Assembly: GCF_018156225.1 (NCBI RefSeq)
Contig: NZ_JAGTAR010000010.1
Coordinates: 1 to 64,000 of the forward strand
Direction: 5' to 3'
Length of the DNA: 64,000 nucleotides
DNA from: Carboxylicivirga sediminis
GTDB taxonomy: Bacteria; Bacteroidota; Bacteroidia; Bacteroidales; Marinilabiliaceae
In this document: one piece after another, positions 1 to 8,715 of the stretch
Layout of the letters: every line of letters starts with the position of its first letter
How positions within the stretch are numbered: the stretch's first letter is position 1
The notes under the pieces: generated by a model
Told to the model about the DNA's origin: nothing
The model's input: only the letters and a program-made list of their open reading frames with translations
Databases searched by the model: none
Position numbers and translations under genes: made by a program

Positions 1-9
1 TAAATAATC

Positions 10-72
10 GATTTACTGCTTTAAATTTCATCACCGTAGCTCGCTACGCTTCTGAAATTCGCATTGTAAATC
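10..72. repeat. Imperfect inverted repeat (long hairpin)
   Basis: Nested complementary arms are visible: 10-16 with 66-72 (GATTTAC/GTAAATC), 24-30 with 53-59 (AATTTCA/TGAAATT), and a perfect inner stem 35-40 with 43-48 (CGTAGC/GCTACG) around a two-base loop. Together they make a bulged hairpin of about 63 nt next to the 3' end of the pirin gene. No T-run follows on either strand, so it is not an obvious terminator. It may be a dispersed palindromic repeat, but no second copy was noticed in the window. Confidence 0.6.
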
Positions 73-118
73 AGTTATTTAAGAAATTTTGAGCTCTGTA
101 ATTTTAATCGAACTCAGG

Positions 119-832
119 TTAATAATTCATTGGAATGTCCATTATCAGAAATTGTGTATTGGCTAAAGCTTCTATCTTAATTTCTGATGCATCGCTAATG
201 GCAATGGCATCGCGCTTGGTAAGTTGCTGTTCTGCTACGTTTACTTCACCTTCAATAACCATCAGGTAAATGCCATTACCATCCTTTTTAGTTTGGTAGT
301 TTCCTTGCCAGGCGCTGTCGAATTGGCCCATATGAAACCAGGCATCCTGGTAAATCCAAACTCCTTCATCATCCTTATCCGGACTTAATATCTGATACAG
401 CTCATTCTTCTTTTCCAGTGTTTTTAGAGCAATTTGCTGATAGCGGGGTTCAACGTTACGCACTTTAGGAAACAGCCAAATCTGAAACAGGTTAAGCGCT
501 TCGATATCACTACCATTAAATTCACTGTGGAAGATGCCTTTTCCCGCACTCATTACCTGTATTTCACCTTTTTCAATATAGGATGTATGTCCCATACTGT
601 CTTTGTGTGCCAGACGGCCACTCAGAGGAATGGTAATTATTTCCATATTATCGTGTGGGTGCGTATCAAATCCACCCGATGGTGCAATCACGTCGTCGTT
701 TAATACTCGTAATGCACCAAAGTGAATGCGTTCAGGATTATAGTAATTGGCAAAACTAAATGAGTAATTAGCCTTCAGCCATCCATAATCTGCTTTTCCT
801 CTGCTTTCTGATTTATAAACTTGTGCTTGCAT
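119..832 (-). CDS. Pirin family protein
   Basis: A 237-residue bicupin of the pirin family. The four residues that hold iron in human pirin have clear counterparts: His58 and His60 in the HPHDNME motif, and His102 and Glu104 in GIFHSEF. Family members are iron proteins, some with quercetinase activity; the substrate here cannot be told. The frame stays open 11 codons further upstream, but a TAnnTTTG element lies inside that extension and would put the transcript start just before the ATG at 832, so the shorter form is chosen. It stands alone, divergent from the acetyltransferase at 1011. Confidence 0.85.
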   Translation of the reverse strand: MQAQVYKSESRGKADYGWLKANYSFSFANYYNPERIHFGALRVLNDDVIAPSGGFDTHPHDNMEIITIPLSGRLAHKDSMGHTSYIEKGEIQVMSAGKGIFHSEFNGSDIEALNLFQIWLFPKVRNVEPRYQQIALKTLEKKNELYQILSPDKDDEGVWIYQDAWFHMGQFDSAWQGNYQTKKDGNGIYLMVIEGEVNVAEQQLTKRDAIAISDASEIKIEALANTQFLIMDIPMNY

Positions 833-854
833 TGCTGTAATTTTTTGTACGATA

Positions 855-862
855 CAAACATA
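855..862 (-). promoter_or_regulatory. Bacteroidota -7 element upstream of pirin gene
   Basis: Minus-strand TATGTTTG matches TAnnTTTG and lies 22 bases before the chosen ATG. No convincing -33 TTTG at 19-21 bases was found, so this is a half-supported promoter. Confidence 0.45.
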
Positions 863-1010
863 CAAGCAATTTGTAGTGTGGCGATTACAAAAAATAGTCG
901 TTGGATTATAAAAATCAGACCTGTCACTCTTTTATTTGTTATTCGAGCTGATAAATGCGTATTATTGTAGTTATTATTTCTCAGGTTAAAGACTAATTAA
1001 AGCGAGAGTT

Positions 1011-1295
1011 ATGGTGAAGATAGAATTGGAAGATAATGCCAAAAACGGGCGATTTGTCCTTTATGAAGATGCTGCCAAGGCTGGCGAGATGACTTTCTAT
1101 CGTAACGGTGATGACACAATAACCATTGATCATACCAATGTGGGAGAAGCTTTTGGCGGAAAAGGGTATGGGAAGCAATTGGTTAAGGCAGCTATCTCAT
1201 TTGCCCGGTCGTCCAATATAAAGATAGCGCCCGAATGTCCTTTTGTGAAAGCCGTGTTTGATAAGGATGATACGCTACAGGATATAAAGGCCTAA
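1011..1295 (+). CDS. Small GNAT-like N-acetyltransferase (COG2388/YjdJ type)
   Basis: A 94-residue protein of the short GNAT-like family. The acetyl-CoA-binding loop GGKGYG is at residues 49-54, and a CPFVK motif at 76-80 is characteristic of this group. Length is normal for the family. The physiological acceptor is unknown. It is a single gene transcribed away from the pirin gene. Confidence 0.85.
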   Translation: MVKIELEDNAKNGRFVLYEDAAKAGEMTFYRNGDDTITIDHTNVGEAFGGKGYGKQLVKAAISFARSSNIKIAPECPFVKAVFDKDDTLQDIKA

Positions 1296-1354
1296 TGGTG
1301 TCCATCTAATCGGGGTGGTAACCATTGAAGCTGATGACCTTCATAGTCAGGTAT

Positions 1355-2242
1355 TTATTGGCGCACTTCCTGGCGGAAAGCTATGGGGCTGAATCCACTC
1401 ACTTTTTTAAAAAAGGCATTAAAATGCGATGGTTCTTCAAAGCCTAATTCATAGGCCAGTTCTTTGCCCGAGAGTTCGGTAAATAGCAGCAGGCGCTTGG
1501 CTTCAATCATCAGTTTATCCTGAATGTATTCTTTGGCTGATTTGCCGGTTTTGCTTTTGACATAGCGATTCAGGTAATCAGCCGATACAGCCAGTTGTTC
1601 GGCATAATCCTGCACCTTGTGGCTTTGTTGATAGTTGGATTCAATCAGCTTTTTAAAATCGCGGATAAGCCGATTACTGCCCGTATCATATTCGGTGTTT
1701 AATTTTGAAAGGCTGCAGGCACCTGATATGTTAATGATAAACAGCTTAAGCAGAGCGCCTAAAGCTTCGTAGCGGAAGTAGTTCTCGCCTTGCTGATATT
1801 GTTGCATTTGCCTGATGATGTCGCTAAATACAGTTAATTGCTCCTGGTTGACCGGCATAGGTGGCGAGTCACCAAAGGTATTGTATAAATAAACACGGTC
1901 GATTAGCTCATCAGGAATCCCGTTTTTCATCAGGAAAGTACGGCTGAAGTTTAAAACATAACCTTTAGGACTCGTTTCGCTTAAAAACTGATGCACTTGT
2001 CCCGGGTAAACAAAGTGTATAGACGGACCATTGAGGGGGTACTCCTTAAAATCGATGATATGAACTCCGCCAGGATTGTCTTCCACCAAAATGATGGTAA
2101 AATAGTTATGGCGGTGCGGATGATCCTGCATTTCAGGGTGCCCCTGCAGTTGTTCAAAAATATCAGCTGTTGATTTAATAATAAAATCAATGGATGCACC
2201 ATCGGTTTGCGTCAGGTCGTATGTTTTAATCTCGTTATGCAT
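1355..2242 (-). CDS. AraC family transcriptional regulator
   Basis: 295 residues: an N-terminal cupin-like sensor half (His-rich HPHRHNYF near residue 42) and a C-terminal double helix-turn-helix over about residues 195-290. The second HTH shows the family pattern ELAYELGFEEPSHFNAFFKK. It follows the response regulator gene by 31 bases on the same strand and could be read on the same transcript. The effector is unknown. Confidence 0.88.
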   Translation of the reverse strand: MHNEIKTYDLTQTDGASIDFIIKSTADIFEQLQGHPEMQDHPHRHNYFTIILVEDNPGGVHIIDFKEYPLNGPSIHFVYPGQVHQFLSETSPKGYVLNFSRTFLMKNGIPDELIDRVYLYNTFGDSPPMPVNQEQLTVFSDIIRQMQQYQQGENYFRYEALGALLKLFIINISGACSLSKLNTEYDTGSNRLIRDFKKLIESNYQQSHKVQDYAEQLAVSADYLNRYVKSKTGKSAKEYIQDKLMIEAKRLLLFTELSGKELAYELGFEEPSHFNAFFKKVSGFSPIAFRQEVRQ

Positions 2243-2273
2243 GTCAACTTGCCTTAAGCAGCTTGGGGTCTAT

Positions 2274-2960
2274 CTATCCGTTTAGTACAAATCCTACCTT
2301 AGGAACGTTCTCAATCGAAACCGATTCGTCTTCTTTCAGGTATTTTCTTAGTTTGGCAATAAACACATCGAGACTACGGCCGTGAAAATAATCGTTTTCA
2401 CCCCATATGGCTATCAATATATCCTCACGTTTAACAATCTCATTTTTCGACAGGCAGAGGATTTTTAAAACATCACATTCTTTTTGGGTCAAACGTTTCG
2501 CAAAGCCGTTGCCTTCGAGGTTCTGATTGGCTGCATCAAATCGATAGCTACCTATGGTAAACCTGGTGATGTCTTCCTTGTTGCTTTCTTCTTGCAGATT
2601 GATGCGGTTTAAAATGGCTTTGATGCGATAAAGCAGCTCATCCTCATCAAATGGCTTGGTAATATAATCATCCACACCCAACTGAAAGCCTTTTATTTTA
2701 TCCTGCTTCATGGAGCGGGCTGTTAGGAATATGATGGGTACCTTCTTATCTTCCTGCCTGATGTTTTCGGCAATGGTAAAGCCATCCATGCCGGGCAGCA
2801 TCACATCCAGTATGCAAAAGTCGTATTTGCCTTTTCTAAAAGCTTCCAAACCTTTCTTGCCATCTTTGTAAAGTTTCACATCAAAGCCATTCGACTCCAG
2901 AAAGTCAACCAGCAGAAAGCCCATGCTTATATCGTCTTCAACTAACAGTATTCGCGCCAT
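2274..2960 (-). CDS. OmpR-family response regulator
   Basis: 228 residues. Receiver domain 1-120 with acidic pocket (Glu8, Asp9, Asp10), phosphoacceptor Asp52 in ILDVMLPGMDG, Thr80 and Lys102; winged-helix DNA-binding domain from about 130 to the end. The start is fixed by translational coupling: the kinase stop TAA and this ATG share one base (TAATG at 2958-2962). The longer frame to 2990 would run through the kinase gene and is rejected. It resembles the RprY group of Bacteroides, but that name is not certain. Confidence 0.93.
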   Translation of the reverse strand: MARILLVEDDISMGFLLVDFLESNGFDVKLYKDGKKGLEAFRKGKYDFCILDVMLPGMDGFTIAENIRQEDKKVPIIFLTARSMKQDKIKGFQLGVDDYITKPFDEDELLYRIKAILNRINLQEESNKEDITRFTIGSYRFDAANQNLEGNGFAKRLTQKECDVLKILCLSKNEIVKREDILIAIWGENDYFHGRSLDVFIAKLRKYLKEDESVSIENVPKVGFVLNG

Positions 2961-4180
2961 TATTTTAAGGGTAATATTAGGGTAAAACAAGTTCCTTTGC
3001 CTTCTTCACTTTCAACAGTTATTTGGCCGTTGTGTTCTTCAATTACTTTTTTCACAAAGGTTAATCCCAGGCCAAAACCTTTTACATCATGCACATCGCC
3101 GGTGCCAACCCGGTAATATTGATCAAATATATATGGCAATTCCTTTTTGGCAATGCCAATTCCCTTATCTTTTATTTTTATACGCAACATGCCTTTATAA
3201 GCATCTGTTTCAATGGTAATGGATGGTGTATCTTTACTGTACTTAATGGCATTATCAAGCAGGTTGGATATTACTAAAGTCAGACGACCGTTGTGGCTGT
3301 TTAGGCGATGATGGCCTGCATAGAAATTAGTTGTTATGCTTCCGCCCAACTCATCAATGCGGTAGGTAAACGACTGAACTGATTGCTCAATCACTTCTTT
3401 CATATTTACCTCGTTAAGCTCAACTTCTTTAGCTGTTTCGCACGACAGTTTCAGAATATCTTCCACATGTGACTGCATGCGGCTGTATTCATTCAGCACC
3501 ACCTGTGCATAATCATTCGTTTTGGCAGTGTCACCTTTTTTCTTGATAATGAGATTGGCTGCCAGCCTGATGTTGGCTAATGGTGTTTGAAACTCATGGA
3601 GCATGTTGTTAACAAATTCGCGCATGTGCACCATCAGCAATTGTTCACGCTTCATCATTCGCAATAGTATAATAAATGATATAACCAGAAACAGAATGAT
3701 GGCAATGGACAAGATGAATACTCCACTCATCTGTGTGAGAATAAATCTGTTTCGGTCAGGGAACTGCAGCCTGAGGCGTATGCCTTCACGTTCGAGCAGT
3801 CCATTGAGTGTTTGCTGGTAGCATTTAGGCCCCCATAATGCTGATGAATTTTTGCCCAGGATAGAATCGGTAACAGCAAAGCTGTAATTGAGTGGCAGGT
3901 TATATATTTCCAGTTGTGAGTGAATGATGCTATCCACCTCAGCACTTTTTTTTCGGGCATTGATACAGTTATTACCACACAAAAACTTATCCATATCGGG
4001 ACACAGGCGGTTACCTATTTCATCGCGCGCATCTTTCAATGCCATTACCACCCTGTGGTTAAAGTTTTTCTCCTCCAGTCGTGCTGCTTTTACAATGTAG
4101 TTGATTTGAATAAACAGCAACAATGCCAGCCCGATAAAGGTGGCGATGGATAAAGCATTATATCTCTTATTTTTCCCCAT
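2960..4180 (-). CDS. Membrane sensor histidine kinase with periplasmic cysteines
   Basis: 406 residues: TM1 at about 10-30, periplasmic sensor 31-150, TM2 at 152-175, dimerisation domain with phosphoacceptor His195 in LHEFQTPL, then an ATPase domain (DKGIGIA, GFGLGLTF). The short sensor domain has Cys60, Cys68, Cys72 and Cys120, which could form disulfides or bind metal (inference). The ATG at 4180 is preferred over the upstream one at 4255 because a TAnnTTTG element lies between them. Coupled to the response regulator by a one-base overlap; divergent from the cysteine peptide gene at 4357. Confidence 0.9.
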   Translation of the reverse strand: MGKNKRYNALSIATFIGLALLLFIQINYIVKAARLEEKNFNHRVVMALKDARDEIGNRLCPDMDKFLCGNNCINARKKSAEVDSIIHSQLEIYNLPLNYSFAVTDSILGKNSSALWGPKCYQQTLNGLLEREGIRLRLQFPDRNRFILTQMSGVFILSIAIILFLVISFIILLRMMKREQLLMVHMREFVNNMLHEFQTPLANIRLAANLIIKKKGDTAKTNDYAQVVLNEYSRMQSHVEDILKLSCETAKEVELNEVNMKEVIEQSVQSFTYRIDELGGSITTNFYAGHHRLNSHNGRLTLVISNLLDNAIKYSKDTPSITIETDAYKGMLRIKIKDKGIGIAKKELPYIFDQYYRVGTGDVHDVKGFGLGLTFVKKVIEEHNGQITVESEEGKGTCFTLILPLK

Positions 4181-4212
4181 TTTCTTAAATGTACGTATTC
4201 TTATTCTGGTCA

Positions 4213-4220
4213 CAAAATTA
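4213..4220 (-). promoter_or_regulatory. -7 element for the kinase/regulator operon
   Basis: Minus-strand TAATTTTG fits TAnnTTTG and lies 32 bases before the chosen kinase ATG. No clear -33 element was seen. Confidence 0.4.
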
Positions 4221-4307
4221 CCAAAATAAAAGACCTGCATATCTTCTTTTAACATCGCCTTAACAACAGATAACAGGCAGATAACTTACATTTACTCCGT
4301 CGAAACC

Positions 4308-4315
4308 TAGTTTTG
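4308..4315 (+). promoter_or_regulatory. -7 element for cysteine-peptide gene
   Basis: TAGTTTTG matches TAnnTTTG 41 bases upstream of the ATG at 4357. No -33 TTTG is evident, which would suit an activated promoter. It lies about 90 bases from the divergent kinase promoter. Confidence 0.45.
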
Positions 4316-4356
4316 TACTATCACAAACAAGAAATTAATTTTAAAAAAACACGATT

Positions 4357-4575
4357 ATGAAAAAGACATTAATCCTTTCGTTCCTTTTTGTTTTTACTTT
4401 AGCAATTACAACCCCTGCTTTGGCTGCTACTATGGATCAGGAGCCTGTTAAGACTGAGCAGAAAAAAGAGGATAAGAAGAAAAAGGAATGTAACAAAGAG
4501 AAGTCATGTGAAGAGAAAAAAGCATGTACTGAGAAGAAAGCCTGTTGCTCAGAAAAGAAAGAGAAAAAAGGATAA
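4357..4575 (+). CDS. Small secreted Cys/Lys/Glu-rich peptide with hexad cysteines
   Basis: 72 residues. A classic signal peptide (MKK, hydrophobic 4-19, cleavage probably after ALA at about residue 23) leaves a mature part of about 48 residues made mostly of Lys, Glu and Cys. Cysteines fall at 45, 51, 57 and 63 (plus 64), a strict six-residue period (C-x5-C). It has its own -7 element and a strong terminator, so it is a dedicated single-gene transcript. It faces a kinase whose sensor domain also has cysteines. No family is recognised; metal binding or a thiol role is inference only. Confidence 0.75.
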   Translation: MKKTLILSFLFVFTLAITTPALAATMDQEPVKTEQKKEDKKKKECNKEKSCEEKKACTEKKACCSEKKEKKG

Positions 4576-4600
4576 TTATTATCCACCAAGTATAACTGAA

Positions 4601-4627
4601 GCTGCTCCAAAAGGAGTGGCTTTTTTT
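4601..4627 (+). terminator. Rho-independent terminator after cysteine peptide
   Basis: An 8-bp stem (4601-4608 with 4613-4620, two G-U pairs), loop AAAA, then seven T. Confidence 0.8.
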
Positions 4628-4770
4628 ATGCCTTTAATTGTGTGTTAACTGCTTAAAGGGTGAGGCAGATATTGACAAAAAAGATAAAAAGGTCTATAAT
4701 TAATGAACTATTCGCAGTTTACATTGTTTAATAAAAGTAAAAAATAATTGAACAATATAATTATCAAACC

Positions 4771-6243
4771 TTGGAGCAGAAGAAAAGAGTCATAATACTT
4801 GGTGCCGGTTTTTCATCCCTTTCGGCCAGTTGTTACCTCGCCAAGGCAGGCTACGACGTAACCATATTAGAGAAAAACGAATCGGTGGGAGGCAGGGCCA
4901 GTCAGTTGAAACGTGATGGTTTTACTTTTGACATGGGCCCAACGTTTTACTGGATGCCGGATGTTTTTGAAAACTTCTTTAAAGATTTTGGACAGAACAT
5001 TGCGCAAGCCTATGATTTAATAAGACTCGATCCGTCCTATTCCGTTTGTTTTGGTCATGATGATTTCTTTACATTAAGTGCCAATGGAGATGAGATTAGT
5101 GCTGCATTTGAGGCCGTTGAGCCTGGCAGCGGAGCTCGTTTAAACCAGTTTCTCAATAAAGCGAAAAGCAATTATGATATTGCCGTTAAGGATCTGGTGT
5201 ATCAGCCGGGCGAAAAAATATGGGAAATAGTTACTCCTGAAACAATTAAGCGACTGGGTACTTTTACCAAAAGTATTAAGCAGGATGTGGCCACTTATGT
5301 GAAACATCCGAAATTGCAGAAAATACTGGAATTTCCAGTTCTGTTTTTAGGTGCCAAGCCATCGACAACTCCGGCTTTTTACAATTTTATGAACTATGCC
5401 GATTTCTCCCTTGGAACGTGGTATCCCAAAGGTGGCATGTATGAAGTGGCTGCTGCCATGAAACGCCTGGCTGTTAGCTTGGATGTTAAAATAGAATTGA
5501 ATACGCCGGTCGAAGAGGTTGTGATTCATGAAGGTGTAGCTAAAAAGGTGCTGGCCGGTCATCAATCCTTTGACTGCGATATATTGCTTAGCGGTGCTGA
5601 TTATGAACATACCGAGCAACTACTGCCAAAGCCATATCGTCAGTACTCGCCCAACTACTGGAATAAAAAAACCTTTGCCCCATCAGCCTTATTATTTTAT
5701 GTGGGGTTTGATAAGAAACTTGATGGTCTGGCGCATCATACACTCTTTTTTGATGTGGATTTTGACAATCATGCAGCTGCCATTTATGATACACCAAAAT
5801 ATCCTGAAGAGCCATTGTTTTATGCCAGTTTTCCTTCGATGTCCGACGATACAGTGGCTCCCCCAGGAAAAGAAGCGGGTATATTCCTGATTCCCCTGGC
5901 CCCGGGATTGGAAGACAATGCATCCATACGTCAGCATTATTTCGACATAATCATTCAGCGACTGGAAGAAAACACTAAACAAAAACTCGGTTCTCATGTT
6001 TTGTTTAAAGAGTCGTTTAGTGTAAGTGATTTTATATCAAGGTATAATTCCTTTAAAGGGAATGCTTATGGTTTGGCCAATACCTTGCTGCAAACACATG
6101 TTTTGCGCCCTAAACTACGAAGCCGAAAGGTCAAAAATTTATTTTTTACCGGCCAGCTGACGGTCCCTGGTCCCGGAGTGCCACCATCGCTTATTTCGGG
6201 TAAGATTGTAAGTCAATTAATACAGAAATTCCACGCCCTATGA
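4771..6243 (+). CDS. crtI: Phytoene desaturase (CrtI type)
   Basis: 490 residues. The N-terminal FAD-binding fold begins at once (IILGAGFSSLSAS, residues 8-20), with the GGRASQ motif near 40, and the C-terminal FAD motif is present (FTGQLTVPGPGVPPSLISG). It desaturates phytoene to lycopene at the membrane. The start is TTG: no in-frame ATG exists between the upstream stop at 4738 and the Rossmann motif. First gene of the carotenoid operon; its stop overlaps crtB by four bases (ATGA). No MerR/CarH-type regulator gene is adjacent. Confidence 0.9.
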   Translation: MEQKKRVIILGAGFSSLSASCYLAKAGYDVTILEKNESVGGRASQLKRDGFTFDMGPTFYWMPDVFENFFKDFGQNIAQAYDLIRLDPSYSVCFGHDDFFTLSANGDEISAAFEAVEPGSGARLNQFLNKAKSNYDIAVKDLVYQPGEKIWEIVTPETIKRLGTFTKSIKQDVATYVKHPKLQKILEFPVLFLGAKPSTTPAFYNFMNYADFSLGTWYPKGGMYEVAAAMKRLAVSLDVKIELNTPVEEVVIHEGVAKKVLAGHQSFDCDILLSGADYEHTEQLLPKPYRQYSPNYWNKKTFAPSALLFYVGFDKKLDGLAHHTLFFDVDFDNHAAAIYDTPKYPEEPLFYASFPSMSDDTVAPPGKEAGIFLIPLAPGLEDNASIRQHYFDIIIQRLEENTKQKLGSHVLFKESFSVSDFISRYNSFKGNAYGLANTLLQTHVLRPKLRSRKVKNLFFTGQLTVPGPGVPPSLISGKIVSQLIQKFHAL

Positions 6244-7076
6244 AACAATTATTCGATTCTTCGAGCTACAACTGCAGCCGATTAGTGACGCGAGCCTATA
6301 GCACTTCATTTTCAAAAGCTATCACTTTATTGGCCCCTTCAGTAAGGCCAGCCATTTATGCCATATACGGCTTTGTGCGCTATGCCGATGAAATAGTAGA
6401 CACGTTTGATGGTTTCAACCAGGAGGAACTGTTGTATGAGTTCGAAGAGAACTATGAAAAAGCTCTGAAAAGAAGAATTAGTATGAATCCTATTCTCAAT
6501 GCTTTTCAAGAGGTTGTGCACCAATACAGTTTGTATGAGTTGGTACATGATTTTTTGGAGAGTATGAAGATGGATTTGTACAAGACCGAATACACTACGG
6601 TTGAAGAATACAAAGATTACATTTATGGTTCGGCCGATGTGGTTGGACTGATGTGCCTCAAAGTGTTTGTGAAAGGTGATGAGGCCCGGTTTAAAGAATT
6701 ACGCCCGTATGCCATGAGCTTGGGGTCGGCTTTTCAGAAGGTCAACTTTTTACGCGATTATAAGGATGATGCCAATGGACTTGGCCGCTCCTATTTTCCA
6801 AACCTGATAAACGGGCAGTTGGATGACAGAGCCAAGCAGGAGATTATTAAAGATATTGAAGCTGATTTTAGTGAGGCTTACAAAGGTGTTATTCAGTTGC
6901 CTCTGGAAGGCCGATTAGGGGTTTACCTGGCCTACCGATACTATAAGCGATTACTACAGGAGCTTAAGGCGGCCGATAGTAAGCGCATTCGTCAGGAACG
7001 CATCCGCATCAATAATTTTCTGAAGCTGGAGATTTTGGTGGAGTCATACCTGCGTTACAAGTTAAATGCTATTTGA
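6240..7076 (+). CDS. crtB: Phytoene synthase
   Basis: 278 residues of the squalene/phytoene synthase family. It condenses two geranylgeranyl diphosphates to phytoene. Visible motifs are YSTSFS at 20-25, the first Asp-rich motif Asp50-x3-Asp54 (YADEIVD), and the second region QKVNFLRDYKDD near 170-180. ATGA overlap with crtI upstream, and TGATG overlap with the next gene, so it is translationally coupled on both sides. Confidence 0.93.
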   Translation: MKQLFDSSSYNCSRLVTRAYSTSFSKAITLLAPSVRPAIYAIYGFVRYADEIVDTFDGFNQEELLYEFEENYEKALKRRISMNPILNAFQEVVHQYSLYELVHDFLESMKMDLYKTEYTTVEEYKDYIYGSADVVGLMCLKVFVKGDEARFKELRPYAMSLGSAFQKVNFLRDYKDDANGLGRSYFPNLINGQLDDRAKQEIIKDIEADFSEAYKGVIQLPLEGRLGVYLAYRYYKRLLQELKAADSKRIRQERIRINNFLKLEILVESYLRYKLNAI

Positions 7077-7543
7077 TGCGATGGCTGGCTGTTATAGGAT
7101 TTTATTTGGTTTCGCTGCTGACGCTGGCAAATAGCTTAAATGATGTACGGAATAGTTTTCATAGTATCGCCAGTGAGCAAGACTTAAACGAATTTCTGAA
7201 GATGGTGGAAGGTCTTGATGATGCATTGATAGTGCCCTACCAGCTGGCTGCATCTATGCAACGTGCCGAGTATGCAGCTAATCCGTTTAAGAAACTGAAG
7301 TATTTCAATGAAGGGAAAGAGCAGTTGGAAGCCTATATCATCAGTCATCCGAATAATATCGAAGGCTACTATGTCAGATTACTAATTCAGAGTGAAGTGC
7401 CTGCTTTTTTAGGCTATAAGGATAACATGAAAAGCGATATTAACTTTGTTATTGAGCACATTGAAGAGGCTGAGTTGCCAGATACCTATAAACAACTGAT
7501 GAAAGCGAATATTACTAAAATACGTCAAAATCATAAGCTATGA
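7076..7543 (+). CDS. Hypothetical protein inside carotenoid operon
   Basis: 155 residues, not recognised as a named enzyme. One N-terminal hydrophobic segment (about residues 2-20) acts as a signal peptide or anchor; the rest is helical and polar with a TPR-like look, suggesting a periplasmic protein. The ATG at 7076 overlaps the crtB stop (TGATG), and its end overlaps crtZ by four bases, so it belongs to the operon. A helper role in pigment assembly or a passenger gene are both possible. Confidence 0.75.
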   Translation: MRWLAVIGFYLVSLLTLANSLNDVRNSFHSIASEQDLNEFLKMVEGLDDALIVPYQLAASMQRAEYAANPFKKLKYFNEGKEQLEAYIISHPNNIEGYYVRLLIQSEVPAFLGYKDNMKSDINFVIEHIEEAELPDTYKQLMKANITKIRQNHKL

Positions 7544-7998
7544 TACTGCTATACATTCTAATTACCTTGGCCACATTTCTGTTTATGGAAGGTGTAACCT
7601 GGTTTACACATAAGTACATCATGCATGGTTTCTTATGGGTGCTGCACGAAGACCATCATCACCCCCGAAAAGGTCAGGTGTTTCAAAAGAACGACAGTTT
7701 CTTCTTTATTTTTGCTACACCAAGCATATTGTTGTTCTATTTCGGGTTTCATCCCACATTAAACTACCTGTTTTTTATCGGATTGGGTATCATGCTGTAT
7801 GGCATGGCTTACTTTCTGGTGCACGATGTGTTTATTCATCAGCGCTTTAATTGGCTAAACGGTGTAGAGCATGCCTATTTTAAAGGCTTGCGCAGGGCGC
7901 ACGGCAGCCATCATACCGGTGGTAAGTGTTTTGGGATGCTATTGGTGCCCTGGCATTATATCAAAGAGGCCAAAGAAAACTCCTTGCTTGTTGAATAA
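7540..7998 (+). CDS. crtZ: Beta-carotene hydroxylase (fatty acid hydroxylase superfamily)
   Basis: 152 residues, about four membrane helices and the diiron histidine boxes: HKYIMH (24-29), HEDHHH (36-41), HDVFIHQR near 115 and HGSHH near 135. This is CrtZ length and layout, giving 3-hydroxylation of beta-carotene to zeaxanthin. Starts inside an ATGA overlap with the unknown gene. Confidence 0.9.
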   Translation: MILLYILITLATFLFMEGVTWFTHKYIMHGFLWVLHEDHHHPRKGQVFQKNDSFFFIFATPSILLFYFGFHPTLNYLFFIGLGIMLYGMAYFLVHDVFIHQRFNWLNGVEHAYFKGLRRAHGSHHTGGKCFGMLLVPWHYIKEAKENSLLVE

Positions 7999-8004
7999 TG
8001 GCGG

Positions 8005-8715
8005 ATGGAAAAGTACACGTATCTAATCATCAATATTGCCTGCATTTTTATACCGCTGGTGGCCAGTTTTTACCGCCGCCATGCCTTTGTTAAAGAGTGG
8101 CGTTATTTTATACCTGCTAACCTGTTGGTGGCCTTTGTGTTTTTGGTATGGGACTACTATTTCACCCGAATGGGCGTCTGGGGTTTTAATCCCGATTATT
8201 TAACCGGTGTTTATCTGCTCAATCTGCCCCTTGAGGAAGTGCTGTTCTTTATAGCGATTCCTTATGCCTGTGTTTTTAACTATTTTGCCATGAGGTATCT
8301 GGTCAACACAAATCCACTCAGGTCTTTTCAGTCAGCTATTACCCTTACACTGGCTATGGTTTTCTTATTAACAGCTATTGGGTTTTATGGGCGTTGGTAT
8401 ACCTCTTTAACGGCTGCTTTGGCTGGCATGTATTTGCTGATAGCTTTTTATAAACGGCGCGATTTGTCCTATGTCTATCTGTCCTACTTTATTATTCTGC
8501 CTTTCTTCTTTTTGAGCAACGGCATACTAACCGGTTCCTTTATTGATGAGCCTATAGTGTGGTACAATAATGCCGAAAACCTGGGCCTGCGCATGGGCAC
8601 CATTCCCGTTGAAGATAGCGTCTATGGTTTCTTGCTGGTGCTGATGAATATTGACTTGTATGAGTGGTTGAAACAACGGGCACGTCATCGTAAACTTATC
8701 AATATCTCATCATAG
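8005..8715 (+). CDS. crtYcd: Lycopene cyclase, fused CrtYc/CrtYd type
   Basis: 236 residues with about seven membrane helices and two copies of the heterodimeric-cyclase motif: the first half has WDYYFTRMGVWGFN followed by NLPLEEVLFF, the second half has IPVEDSVYGF. This is the fused bacterial/archaeal CrtYcd form that makes beta-carotene from lycopene. It starts six bases after the crtZ stop. Its last six bases overlap the end of the convergent gene at 8710. Confidence 0.88.
   Translation: MEKYTYLIINIACIFIPLVASFYRRHAFVKEWRYFIPANLLVAFVFLVWDYYFTRMGVWGFNPDYLTGVYLLNLPLEEVLFFIAIPYACVFNYFAMRYLVNTNPLRSFQSAITLTLAMVFLLTAIGFYGRWYTSLTAALAGMYLLIAFYKRRDLSYVYLSYFIILPFFFLSNGILTGSFIDEPIVWYNNAENLGLRMGTIPVEDSVYGFLLVLMNIDLYEWLKQRARHRKLINISS

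Noticed and set aside
4357-4575. Calling the cysteine peptide a metallothionein
   Set aside because: It has a signal peptide and evenly spaced single cysteines, not the CxC or CC-rich clusters of cytoplasmic metallothioneins.
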